In this document: piece after piece, positions 54,745 through 63,067 of the stretch
Numbering within the stretch: the stretch's first letter is position 1
Layout: every line of letters begins with the position of its first letter
DNA from: Chrysoperla carnea
Taxonomy: Eukaryota > Arthropoda > Insecta > Neuroptera > Chrysopidae
DNA: 64,000 bases
Assembly (NCBI RefSeq): GCF_905475395.1
Contig: NC_058342.1
Location: forward strand, 27,934,640 to 27,998,639
Direction of reading: 5' to 3'
Made by a program: the position numbers and the translations under genes
Notes under the pieces: generated by a model
What the model saw: the letters and a program-made list of their open reading frames with translations, nothing else
The model's database searches: none
What the model was told of the DNA's origin: nothing

Positions 54745-55575
54745 ATGATTTATCGTGATCGAAACGTTAGTCGTTATTCATCGTCGTCGAGGAGAGTTTG
54801 TGGTCGAGGGTTTGTTAATTCCATTATAAATTCCCTACCATTTGAACTACATGTACCCGGCTATCAATTTTGTGGACCTGGTACTGATTTAAAAACACGA
54901 TTGGCGAGAGGTGATCAAGGAATTAACAAGTTAGATAGCGCATGTAAAAATCATGATATTGCATACTCAAAATATAAAGATTTAAATAATCGTCATAGGG
55001 CCGATTTAGAATTAGCCGATAAAGCGTGGAGTCGTGTTAAATCAACGGACGCCGGATTTGGAGAACGAGCTGCTGCTTGGGCTGTAACAAACGCCATGAA
55101 AGCTAAAGTTAAATTGGGGATGGGTTATGTTGATCGGAGCCAGAAGAAGAAGAAGCAGGTGAAAAAACAAAGAAAAATCCCGTTTCGAGCGGCCGTGAAA
55201 AGTGCACGAGATGCTTTAAAGAAAACAAAAGCCACCAACATTAATGATGCAATTAAAGTTGCTATTACTGCTGCTAAAAAAGTAATTAAACGAAAAAATG
55301 TACGAACACCACGAATCATCCCAATTCCAAAAGTTGGTGGTGCACTTCCATTCTTACTTCCCCTATTTGCTGGTCTCTCAGCTATTGGTTCACTAGCCGG
55401 CGGTACTGCGGGCGTTGCTAAAGCCATTACTGATGCTAGTAATGCTAAAAAACAGCTTGCTGAAAAACAACGTCATAACAAGACAATGGAGGAGATTGCT
55501 TTGAAGAATGGTAATGGTTTATTTTTGCGACCCTACAAGACCGGCCTTGGTTTATACATGAATCCAAAAAACTAA
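54745..55575 (+). CDS. phospholipase A2-type capsid protein (parvovirus-VP1-like PLA2 domain), 276 aa
   Basis: Residues about 36-95 match the viral PLA2 domain: calcium-loop motif PGYQFCGPG (38-46) and catalytic dyad H70-D71 in NHDIAYSKY. In parvoviruses such a domain sits on a capsid protein and cuts endosomal membranes during entry; here the role is inferred. A lysine-rich patch (135-145, KKKKQVKKQRK) and a basic helix region follow, then a hydrophobic glycine/alanine segment at 198-226 (GGALPFLLPLFAGLSAIG), and a C-terminal GNGLFLRPYKTGLGLYM. It may be a minor virion component. The protease gene starts 2 nt after its stop, suggesting co-expression and perhaps cleavage by it. Confidence 0.85.
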   Translation: MIYRDRNVSRYSSSSRRVCGRGFVNSIINSLPFELHVPGYQFCGPGTDLKTRLARGDQGINKLDSACKNHDIAYSKYKDLNNRHRADLELADKAWSRVKSTDAGFGERAAAWAVTNAMKAKVKLGMGYVDRSQKKKKQVKKQRKIPFRAAVKSARDALKKTKATNINDAIKVAITAAKKVIKRKNVRTPRIIPIPKVGGALPFLLPLFAGLSAIGSLAGGTAGVAKAITDASNAKKQLAEKQRHNKTMEEIALKNGNGLFLRPYKTGLGLYMNPKN

Positions 55576-55577
55576 CA

Positions 55578-55946
55578 ATGAAGCTACTACCGAAACGTCC
55601 CCTAAATGAACTAGATCTATATAAATATTGTAAAAATATCCCATATTTTCGTGGCGTTTTCATGCGCGACAATTTACCGCAGAGGCCAAGAAAAAATGAA
55701 TGCGCAATTATAAATTTAGATGATTCAGGACATGGGGGGACACACTGGTGCGCTTACAGAAAGTGCGGTGTAGTAGCGGAATATTTTGATAGTTTTGGAA
55801 ATTTACAACCACCGTTGGAGCTTGTTAAATATTTGGGTGCTGATACTACAATAAATTATAATTATATGAGATATCAAGATTTCAACACATACAATTGTGG
55901 ACACCTGTGTATCCAGTTTTTATTAACACCAGAAAATTTTCTATAA
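55578..55946 (+). CDS. adenovirus-type cysteine protease (Polinton PRO, C5/Ulp1-like), 122 aa
   Basis: Cuts virion precursor proteins during maturation, by analogy with the adenovirus protease. Catalytic set in order: H56 (GTHWCAY), D71 (EYFDSFGN), Q100 (RYQDFNTYNCG) and nucleophile C107 (NCGHLC). At 122 aa it is compact, as is usual for Polinton copies. The ATG follows the PLA2 stop after 2 nt (TAA-CA-ATG), and the next gene (minor capsid) starts 38 nt after its stop. Such tight packing is virus-like and unusual for a eukaryotic chromosome. All key residues are present, so activity is plausible. Confidence 0.92.
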   Translation: MKLLPKRPLNELDLYKYCKNIPYFRGVFMRDNLPQRPRKNECAIINLDDSGHGGTHWCAYRKCGVVAEYFDSFGNLQPPLELVKYLGADTTINYNYMRYQDFNTYNCGHLCIQFLLTPENFL

Positions 55947-55984
55947 ATAACTGTGATTTTTTCTAAAAATTTTCATTTGCTATT

Positions 55985-56704
55985 ATGCCATCATCATCGT
56001 ATACACTGACTGTTTGTGGAAACAGTAGTATCATCACCGTCGATTATTTTCCACCCATTGATTTTGGCTCAAAAAACTACAAATGTGCATTATATACTTT
56101 TCAATCGTATAATTCGATCGCTAATGTCGACAGAAGCTGTAATCAAATTCATATTGGTAACATTTTAATTATTATGCTACCGGTTGGAGCCTACGAAATA
56201 CATGATATTAATCAATATGTACAAGAGTTTCTTCAACAATACAATAAGGATCACCCGAAAAAAATTACATTAACAATTCAAGCAAATAACAATACTTTAC
56301 AATGTGAAGTGAGGTGTAGTGAAAAACTCTATTTCAATAGGGAGAATTCGATTGGCTCATTGTTGGGTTTCAGTCGACGTGAATTAGATGCCAATTATTT
56401 ACACTCATCAGATTTACCCGTAAATATTAACAAAGTAGACGTTATCCGTATCGAGAGCAATATTACAACGGGAGCCTATATTAATAACAAATTGGTGCAT
56501 ACATTACACGAATTCTATCCGATGGTGGAGCCAGGCTATAAAATAGTCGAAGTTCCAAAAAATATCATTTATTTGCCTGTGAACGTTAAGAAGCTAACAT
56601 CTCTAACAATTAAAATTACTGATCAAAACGGTAACCTAATTGACTTTCGTGGTGAGAATATTATTGTACGTTTACATCTATGTCATGATAACGTACAACA
56701 ATAG
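55985..56704 (+). CDS. minor capsid (penton) protein, single jelly-roll, 239 aa
   Basis: Forms the capsid vertices in the polintovirus model. The sequence is rich in short beta strands and carries the family pattern LPVGAYEIHDINQY (about 65-78), a NNNTLQCEV strand pair, and NSIGSLLGFS (about 122-131), which I recognise from Polinton penton proteins. No signal or membrane segment. It follows the protease by 38 nt and overlaps the 48-aa frame that leads into the major capsid gene. No stop or shift. Family assignment by recall of motif pattern. Confidence 0.85.
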   Translation: MPSSSYTLTVCGNSSIITVDYFPPIDFGSKNYKCALYTFQSYNSIANVDRSCNQIHIGNILIIMLPVGAYEIHDINQYVQEFLQQYNKDHPKKITLTIQANNNTLQCEVRCSEKLYFNRENSIGSLLGFSRRELDANYLHSSDLPVNINKVDVIRIESNITTGAYINNKLVHTLHEFYPMVEPGYKIVEVPKNIIYLPVNVKKLTSLTIKITDQNGNLIDFRGENIIVRLHLCHDNVQQ

Positions 56705-56831
56705 ACGACAACAATACAGTATCAAGCCGTTATCATCAACACAAGGACAAAAGAAAAACATTGGAAAACTAACGGCAGAGAACAGGGACTTTTTGAAAAG
56801 TTTGGGACTTGTTTTAAAAAACAATGGATAG
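56685..56831 (+). CDS. small overlapping protein before the major capsid gene, 48 aa
   Basis: An ATG frame that starts inside the last 20 nt of the penton gene and ends 8 nt inside the major capsid gene. It is basic (RR, QKKNIGK) and ends LTAENRDFLKSLGLVL; similar short L....FL.SLG peptides sit in Polinton capsid clusters as far as I recall. Since both neighbouring frames are bridged exactly, it is likely translated. Function unknown. Confidence 0.5.
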   Translation: MITYNNRRQQYSIKPLSSTQGQKKNIGKLTAENRDFLKSLGLVLKNNG

Positions 56832-58029
56832 CGCTGAAATGCTTAATATATCCGATGGTGTTCACTTTGATGAAAGTATTACAAAAATTGAGTACCATAG
56901 CTATTCACCATTTCTATCGACGTTTGACAACAATGATGAAATACGAATTTGTATTCAAAATCAAAATTTAAATATTTTAATTTGCGAAAGTTTCCTCTAT
57001 ATTGAGGGGACCGTGAAAAAAGCCAGCGATAATACACTATCAACCACCGCCAAATTGGTAAACAATTATCCAGCTTTTTTATTCGAAGAAATACGCTATG
57101 AGATAAATGGCATTGAAATTGATCGTGTTCGCAACGTTGGACATACTTTAACATTAAAAAATTATATCTCACTTAATGCTAATGAAAGTAAAATGCTATT
57201 AAATGCTGGTTGGTGTCCTGAAAATAATATTGATTTCTCCGATGGTAATATTAATATTTGCATGCCATTAAAGAGAATTCTTGGCTTCGCAGAAGATTAT
57301 ATGAAAATTATTCCAAATGCTAAGCATGAATTAATTTTGAATCGAGCACGAAATGATTTAAATGCAATTATATCGCCAACTGATGAAATGAAATTTGAAA
57401 TCACAAAACTACAATGGCACGTTCCACACGTTCAACTTCATGATGAGCAGAAACTATTATTATATAAATTTATCAATAGCAATCAATCAATTAAGATGAG
57501 CTTTCGTAGTTGGGATATGTATGAATATCCAGTTCTCCCAACTACAACACACCAAGTCTGGGCTGTAAAATCATCGACACGTTTGGAAAAGGGGAGATTT
57601 GTTATCTTTGCTCTACAAACTAATCGACGAAACCTGAAGGAGAAGGATGCGAGTCGTTTTGATCATGCCAATTTGACTGATATAAAAGTGTTTTTAAACT
57701 CGGATGTGTATCCATATAGTGATCTCAATATAGATTTTCAAAATAATCGATATGCTTTACTATACGAAATGTATTCAAAATTTCAAGAATCATATTATAA
57801 AACTAACAGTCAGCCACTCTTATCACCACAACAATTCAAAGAAATAGCTCCCATTGCCCTCATAAATTGTTCACACCAAATGGATGAAATAAAGACGGGA
57901 CCGGTGGATCTTAAAATTGAATTCAAATGTAAATCTAATATTAAGCCTAATACTAGTGCATATTGTCTAATTTTACATGATCGTATTGTTGAATATAATC
58001 CACTTACGAATGATGTAAAAAGATTATAA
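56824..58029 (+). CDS. major capsid protein, double jelly-roll (Polinton MCP), 401 aa
   Basis: Builds the icosahedral shell in the polintovirus model. The length is a little under the usual 450-600 aa for this group, but the N-terminal pattern (DSITKIEYHSY.P, NQNLNILICESFLYIEG), the FLFEEIRYEINGIEID strand pair, the mid-protein WHVPHVQL and SFRSWDMYEYP, and the late YPYSDLNIDF and C-terminal SCHQM-like/DLKIEFKC segments all fit Polinton MCPs as I recall them. It is intact. It starts 8 nt before the stop of the 48-aa frame. Two overlapping AATAAA signals begin right after the stop. Confidence 0.9.
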   Translation: MDSAEMLNISDGVHFDESITKIEYHSYSPFLSTFDNNDEIRICIQNQNLNILICESFLYIEGTVKKASDNTLSTTAKLVNNYPAFLFEEIRYEINGIEIDRVRNVGHTLTLKNYISLNANESKMLLNAGWCPENNIDFSDGNINICMPLKRILGFAEDYMKIIPNAKHELILNRARNDLNAIISPTDEMKFEITKLQWHVPHVQLHDEQKLLLYKFINSNQSIKMSFRSWDMYEYPVLPTTTHQVWAVKSSTRLEKGRFVIFALQTNRRNLKEKDASRFDHANLTDIKVFLNSDVYPYSDLNIDFQNNRYALLYEMYSKFQESYYKTNSQPLLSPQQFKEIAPIALINCSHQMDEIKTGPVDLKIEFKCKSNIKPNTSAYCLILHDRIVEYNPLTNDVKRL

Positions 58030-58039
58030 AATAAATAAA
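58030..58039 (+). terminator. polyadenylation signals after the major capsid gene
   Basis: AATAAATAAA directly follows the stop codon. It could end a transcript covering the whole 54745-58029 cluster. Confidence 0.55.
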
Positions 58040-58155
58040 TTATACTAAAATAACTTTTTTTTCACTTATTTCCTTTCCCAACTCTCCCACACACACACAC
58101 ACACTGAAAAAAAAATTTGTGGATTTTAAAAGAAAACTAGAAATTTTTTGTTTGT

Positions 58156-58866
58156 TTATTTTTTATTTTTAACTATTTTGAATTTTTCCAAATAATCCAA
58201 TTCCTTATTCATTAAAACTTTCAGACGCTGGACTAACTGTAAAGTGCTGCTTTTTAATTTCCCAACAAAAATATTTTCAGTAGACCCATAATACCTTACG
58301 TCATGTAGAAATATTGAACCATCGACGAAATTAATATAAAAATATTTTATATTTTCAATGTAGTTGATACCAAAAAAATCGAGAATTTCCATATTTATAA
58401 TATGTAAAATTTTTGTGTTAATATTTACAACATTTTGTACATGTTGTTGAATATTAAACCGTTCGTTAATACTTCGCCTTTTACGTTCACCCTTTAGATG
58501 GTCATATGTGATGTCATCCAAACGTTCATTGGGTTTCAACACTTCCATTAATTTTTTTAACGTATCCATTTGATTCTCGTTTCTTGTAAAATTACTATTA
58601 AAAAAATTTCTCGAATTTTTCTCAAATGCATCCGATACACTTATTAGGTCGGTTTCGTTTTTCGAATTATAAAAATTGTTATAAACTTTTTGAATTGATC
58701 CATGATTTGTAATCGCCTGTATTTCCGAGTTTTGAATATTGTGTTGAACGGGATATACACTGTCTAACAATGCATTCACTACACTGACGTTACTATTTTT
58801 TAAGAAAATGTAAAACAATGGCAGAGTAATTTTATAATAGTAATTTATAAAAGTAAAATTCGCCAT
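58156..58866 (-). CDS. Polinton protein of unknown function with N-terminal hydrophobic stretch and RKRR site, 236 aa
   Basis: Intact ATG frame convergent with the major capsid gene. Residues about 4-22 (FTFINYYYKITLPLFYIFL) are hydrophobic and could be a signal or anchor. The asparagine-rich middle has several N-X-S/T sites, and GERKRRSIN (about 126-134) contains a furin-type basic motif. The C-terminal half is helical (about 145-225). Such features also occur in viral envelope proteins, but no C-terminal membrane span and no known family is visible, so this stays unknown. A TATA-like TATTTAAA lies about 40 nt upstream. Confidence 0.6.
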   Translation of the reverse strand: MANFTFINYYYKITLPLFYIFLKNSNVSVVNALLDSVYPVQHNIQNSEIQAITNHGSIQKVYNNFYNSKNETDLISVSDAFEKNSRNFFNSNFTRNENQMDTLKKLMEVLKPNERLDDITYDHLKGERKRRSINERFNIQQHVQNVVNINTKILHIINMEILDFFGINYIENIKYFYINFVDGSIFLHDVRYYGSTENIFVGKLKSSTLQLVQRLKVLMNKELDYLEKFKIVKNKK

Positions 58867-59124
58867 AATTATACTATACTAGATATGAAATTCCAATTTT
58901 CGTTGTTTAAATACTCTGAAAATATTGATCTATACTTACGTATTTGAACTTTTTGAATTGCAAACTTTGCAAAATTTTCTTGCGCGTGTGTAACCTTTTG
59001 ATCTTTTTTTTATTTTTGCTGATGTAAGTTTATTTGTAGGAAAATTATTTTCTTAATTAAAACAAATCATTTTTTTTTTTTTTTTTCGTTTATTATATGA
59101 AAGAATACAATTACATAAAAAAAA
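58867..59124. other. intergenic region in the Polinton
   Basis: Between two minus-strand genes. Has T-rich runs, including one at about 59069-59087, and probable promoter sequence for the gene ending at 58866. Nothing else seen. Confidence 0.55.
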
Positions 59125-59700
59125 TTATAATATCAATTTATTAGGATAAAAATATGATATTTCTTTTAAGATTATAAAAGCTAATTTTCCCCAAGATTGA
59201 CCAATCATTTCAAGTGTATACTCAAGTTCAAAATAGGTTGTAGGATGTTTGTTTATCATTCGATATGTGTATACATTAATTTTTTTAATTATTTGTTTTA
59301 TGTCTACTTGAATTAATTGATCAAAAATGGAAGATAACATACCACTTATTTCAAATATTTTAACAATTGATGTATTAGAATAAATTATTTTTTTATTAAT
59401 TATCATAACTTTTTGCTTTTTTATTAAACAAAGTGTTATGGTTAGACCATTTACATCGAAACTTACATTTTCTTCTTCACCCATTGATGTATGCGAATGT
59501 AAATAAACCATTATATATGATTGCAATTCCAAAAACAAATACCACTGTTTTACATCCATAAATATTGAGTACTTTCTCGATGAAAATCTAATCTTCTCTA
59601 CCATAGAAGATGGATCAATACCAACGCCTATTGATCTTGATGGATTTAAAAAATATTTACGTTCCATTATCATTTTTGTTGTTGTTGATGATGTTGACAT
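59125..59700 (-). CDS. Polinton protein of unknown function, 191 aa
   Basis: Intact ATG frame. The N-terminus is serine/threonine-rich and low complexity (MSTSSTTT). Residues about 37-68 (EKIRFSSRKYSIFMDVKQWYLFLEL) look like a beta-beta-helix unit. The rest alternates strands and isoleucine-rich helices, ending YFYPNKLIL. No signal peptide and no catalytic motif. A PC4-like or other nucleic-acid-binding fold is possible from the pattern, but I cannot support it. It sits 58 nt downstream of the 92-aa gene on the same strand. Confidence 0.6.
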   Translation of the reverse strand: MSTSSTTTKMIMERKYFLNPSRSIGVGIDPSSMVEKIRFSSRKYSIFMDVKQWYLFLELQSYIMVYLHSHTSMGEEENVSFDVNGLTITLCLIKKQKVMIINKKIIYSNTSIVKIFEISGMLSSIFDQLIQVDIKQIIKKINVYTYRMINKHPTTYFELEYTLEMIGQSWGKLAFIILKEISYFYPNKLIL

Positions 59701-59758
59701 CCATTACCAAATGATCCACATTTTTTTTTCTTGTAATTGTATTCAAATATGGTTGTTG

Positions 59759-60037
59759 TTATACAAACTCGAGATCAAATGAGCCATACTCATTTTCTCC
59801 CTTCACAATTAAATAAAGTGGTTTTGTTTCCAAAATTTTTTCAACTTCTTCAAGTTTCAATTTTTGATAACGATTTGGTAAAATAACCAATGAATCTTCC
59901 AATTCTAACGTCCATCTACTACCAAATTTGGTTTTATATGATTGAATAAACTGCACTAAATACTTTTTATTCACTTCTAAATCACTAAATTTAGCGAATG
60001 GTTTCAACGTATTACATTCATTTAAAATTGACGACAT
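59759..60037 (-). CDS. Polinton small beta-rich protein, possible OB-fold ssDNA-binding type, 92 aa
   Basis: The gene nearest the right terminal repeat. The pattern KYLVQFIQSYKTKFGSRWTLELEDSLVILPNRY (about residues 25-57, seen in short pieces: YLVQFIQS, KFGSRW, LELED, ILPNRY) is a run of beta strands with conserved FG.RW and LP.R, which I recall as a recurrent small Polinton/parvovirus-associated protein. OB-like single-strand DNA binding is inferred. It ends with a second strand pair (LYLIVKGENEYGSFDLEFV). The ATG is 119 nt inside the terminal repeat boundary. Confidence 0.65.
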   Translation of the reverse strand: MSSILNECNTLKPFAKFSDLEVNKKYLVQFIQSYKTKFGSRWTLELEDSLVILPNRYQKLKLEEVEKILETKPLYLIVKGENEYGSFDLEFV

Positions 60038-60155
60038 TTTTTTGTATTTTTTTTTTTAAAAATAACAATAGTTTGCTTCACTGATTTGACGAATAATAAA
60101 AAATTTTTTCTTAAATTAATCAATTATATACTCCTTTAATGATTTTTTTGTGACG

Positions 60156-60870
60156 TATTATCAACTTCAGTTAACCACAACGCACAAAGTTGGTCATACC
60201 ACAGACCACTAGTTCATCCACATTATTAACCACATTTTATTTCCTCCTAATTTCTTTCCTATACTAATTTTATTCAACTTCCCCTTAACCTTGATTTGCT
60301 TCCGTACCAATAGTCAAAATTTCAAAGGGTTCTTGTCTCCGTCACAGCTGAACCATTACGTCACTTTCCTATTTAATATTTTTACATGTCTGTTCCTGCA
60401 AACCACATTTTATATCCTCTTAATTTCTTATTACATTCAACTTAAGTTCTAATTATTTCTTATCTTCCAAAAATTTGCTTCCGCCGTACCAATAGTCAAA
60501 ATTTCAAAGGGTTCTTGTCTCCGCCACAGCTCTATTACGTCACTCTACACACTTTCCTATTTAATATTTTACATGTCTATTCCTGCAAACCACATTTTAT
60601 ATCCTCTTAATTTCTTATTACATTCAACTTAAGTTCTAATTATTTCTTATCTTCCAAAAATTTGCTTCCGCTCAACCGTACCAATAGTCAAAATTTCAAA
60701 GGGTACCTGTCTACGTCACAACTGAACCATTACGTCATCCACACTCTACACGCTTTCCTTTTTTATATTTAACATGTATTTTCCTATACCAATTTTTTAA
60801 AATTATCGACGATTTCTCTTATGGAGAAATAACATTGAATTTGGTCCAGTATTCTCATAGGTTATCTACT
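60156..60870 (-). repeat. Polinton right terminal inverted repeat, about 715 bp
   Basis: Complement of 44540-45151. Inside, TTTGCTTCCG..GTACCAATAGTCAAAATTTCAAAGGG occurs three times (about 60296, 60476 and 60661), against two in the left repeat. The inner two copies match each other closely and differ from the outermost, which is the one closest to the left end. Confidence 0.9.
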
Positions 60871-60876
60871 AACATC
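60871..60876 (+). repeat. Polinton target-site duplication, right copy (AACATC)
   Basis: Identical to 44534-44539. Confidence 0.9.
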
Positions 60877-60889
60877 ATATATAAGTTTT

Positions 60890-61770
60890 ATAACAAAACT
60901 GGTTTTATTTTTTTCATAACAATTTTAAAGTTACATGTATAGACGAATCATTTTAGATAAAAAAGGCTAAAATGAATAATTATGTACCTTAACCTATCGG
61001 GCCAGTATTTTTTTTAAATGTTCAGGAAGGTCCATATATCAAAATCTACATCTAACTTCTTGCCGCTAGAAAGATTGGCCATTGCTATAAAAAGCCCATT
61101 ATTATAATAGGTGATTTTTGAAAATTTCAAAACCTTGAAAATATGCAACAAACTGAGCCAGAAACGTACAAATGGGGGTTTTCGAGATCGTTGATCACTA
61201 TTCTGAAGTCAGAATTTCGATATACTCCCCCTCTTCTAGGGTAATTCACCCCGCTGGTCCAAATTGAATATTTACAGAAAATTGCAGTGTTAGGTCAACG
61301 AAGGGCCAAAAACCCTAAAAAGGAGGAGTATATTCCCATTTTAACTTCGGAATCGTGATCAGTGACTACAAAAACCCCTGAGAATACTTTTTTGATCCAT
61401 TTTGTTGAATATTTACAGAATATTGCAAATTTGGACCAGCGAAGTAAATTACCCCAAGAGGGGGAGATTGATTATATCGAAGTTCTGATTTGGGAATAGT
61501 GATCAGAAACCCCGAAAACTCCCGAGTATACGTTTCTGGCCCATATTTTCAAGGTTTTATAATTTTCAAAAATCATCTCATAAATGGATTCTAATGATTA
61601 ACCTATTGGACCCATAGCAAAAACCAAAACTTTTTAGCGGCAAAAAGTTAGATGTAGATTCCGATATATGGACCTTCCTGATCATTTAAAAAAAAAATTT
61701 GCTTGATAGGTTGAGGTACAAAAAAATTCTCTATGAAATGCTAAAATGACACGACTAGTAGTTTTAAAAG
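60890..61770. mobile_element. large foldback repeat beside the Polinton
   Basis: GTACCTTAACCTATCGGGCC...GGAAGGTCCATATATC at 60985-61045 is mirrored by GATATATGGACCTTCC...TAGGTTGAGGTAC at 61655-61715. The complementarity continues inward (ACCTTGAAAATATG.....GAGCCAGAAACGTA against its mirror near 61530-61560) toward a centre near 61350, and outward (ATTTTAG...). Arms about 80 percent identical. No coding capacity found. Confidence 0.7.
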
Positions 61771-62005
61771 AACTTTTCAAAATAGAAACGAAAACACCCG
61801 ACAAAAAAATATTCTAAACATTGTTGTGGTGTAATAATGTTACTTGAATAGTAAGCACTGTATACAATCGTTAATTAACATTATGACGCTATACGATCTT
61901 TGCGAACATTTTTTTTATCGGGCGTTTTCATCTCTCATTTGAAAATTTCTTTTAAAACTGCCTGTAACTTTAAAACTACCATGAAAAAATAAAACTAATA
62001 ACAAT
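61771..62005. repeat. second inverted repeat, related to the outer arm of the foldback
   Basis: TTTTCAAAATAGAAACGAAAACACCCGACAAAAAAATATTC at 61778 pairs with GAACATTTTTTTTATCGGGCGTTTTCATC...GAAAA ending near 61950. The following TTTAAAACTACCATGAAAAAATAAAACT is the complement of 60900-60935, so the two structures share ends. Confidence 0.6.
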
Positions 62006-62368
62006 CAGGACCTTGATAATTCAACATAATAACCGATTTGTCGTTATTATCGATTTTGACTATACTTTATTCTGATATAAAATGAACGAACCACTAACAG
62101 TTAAACAACGATGCTCATAACAGCTAAGTACAAAATACAGATTTCAACATTAAATATCATTATTGTTGTTTAAATATTGTAGGGTGTATATTAATTTATT
62201 AGTCTGGCATCTAATGGCATAAAATTCTATTCCATCCATTTTTAGCCATACTTTCCCCGAGATTATGGACTTATGCATTGTATGGAAGGTTACTTAGGAA
62301 GGAAGGATGTAAATGCTACGTCTGTTTTGACCCTTGGAACACAAATTATTTGTTCTTGGAGAAGTAAA
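62006..62368. other. non-coding stretch, no gene seen
   Basis: AT-rich, nothing recognised. Confidence 0.5.
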
Positions 62369-63067
62369 TATATACAGTTTGTTCTATAATTGCCTGCAAA
62401 ACTTTCATTCCCTGAATAAGCTGAGAAAAAAAAGAAAAAATGTTCTTTACCAAATTTGGATCTGAGGCCTTATTTACGAGATAATTAACGTACTCTTATT
62501 ATAATCAATTAATAAAAAATATATTTATCAAAATAAAATTCATCCAATAAAACACTACTTAAATAGAAGTTGTGTTTTATCATAGTGTGGAGGACTCACC
62601 TAAATGTAAAATTACTAAAAAAAAACTCTATTTGGCTACTTTTATTATAAAAATAACCCATAAAACCAAGTTTTATTACAGTCTCCTATCTTTCTTTGTA
62701 AATTAAGTTTTAATTAAGCATGTAGTTAAATGAAACGGACAGTGTACTCACGGACCAACCACACTATGTGTATTGTGCTGAAGTTGTAAGTTGATACGAT
62801 GTACAAGATTTTGTTTTATACGTTTTTTGTGTGTAGTAATTTCGCATTAAGGTCACTCCTTCACACTATGATAAAACACATCCTCTGTTTAAGCAGTGTT
62901 TTATTGGATGAATTTTATTTTGATGAATGAATTTTTTATTAATTGATTAGTATAAGAGTAGGCTAATTATCTTGTAAATCCAAATTTGGTAAAGAACATT
63001 TACTTTTTTTTCTCAGCTCATTTAGGAAGAGAAAGTTCTGCAGAGAATTATAGAACAGCCTGTATAT
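62369..63067. mobile_element. MITE-like element with about 210-bp inverted repeats
   Basis: The left arm 62369-62588 (TATATACAGTTTGTTCTATAATTGCC...GTGTTTTATCATAGTGT) mirrors 62862-63067 (ACACTATGATAAAACAC...TATAGAACAGCCTGTATATA), about 85-90 percent. The unpaired middle (62589-62861) has no open frame. Superfamily unknown. Confidence 0.7.

Larger units (their letters stand above)
44540..60870. mobile_element. complete Polinton/Maverick (polintovirus), 16,331 bp
   Basis: Both ends begin 5'-AGTAGATAACCTATGAGAA and are inverted relative to each other. A 6-bp AACATC duplication flanks them. The interior encodes the diagnostic set: protein-primed type DNA polymerase B, retroviral-type integrase, packaging ATPase, adenovirus-type protease, and minor and major capsid proteins. 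The size is within the 15-20 kb usual for the group. Polintons are known as self-synthesising transposons that also carry virion genes. All core genes are uninterrupted except the ATPase, which has a plausible intron. Gene order by strand: plus 45.8-50.8 kb, minus 51.0-54.5, plus 54.7-58.0, minus 58.2-60.0. Confidence 0.96.

Noticed and set aside
55125..55427. 100-codon minus-strand frame
   Set aside because: Antisense shadow of the PLA2-type gene.
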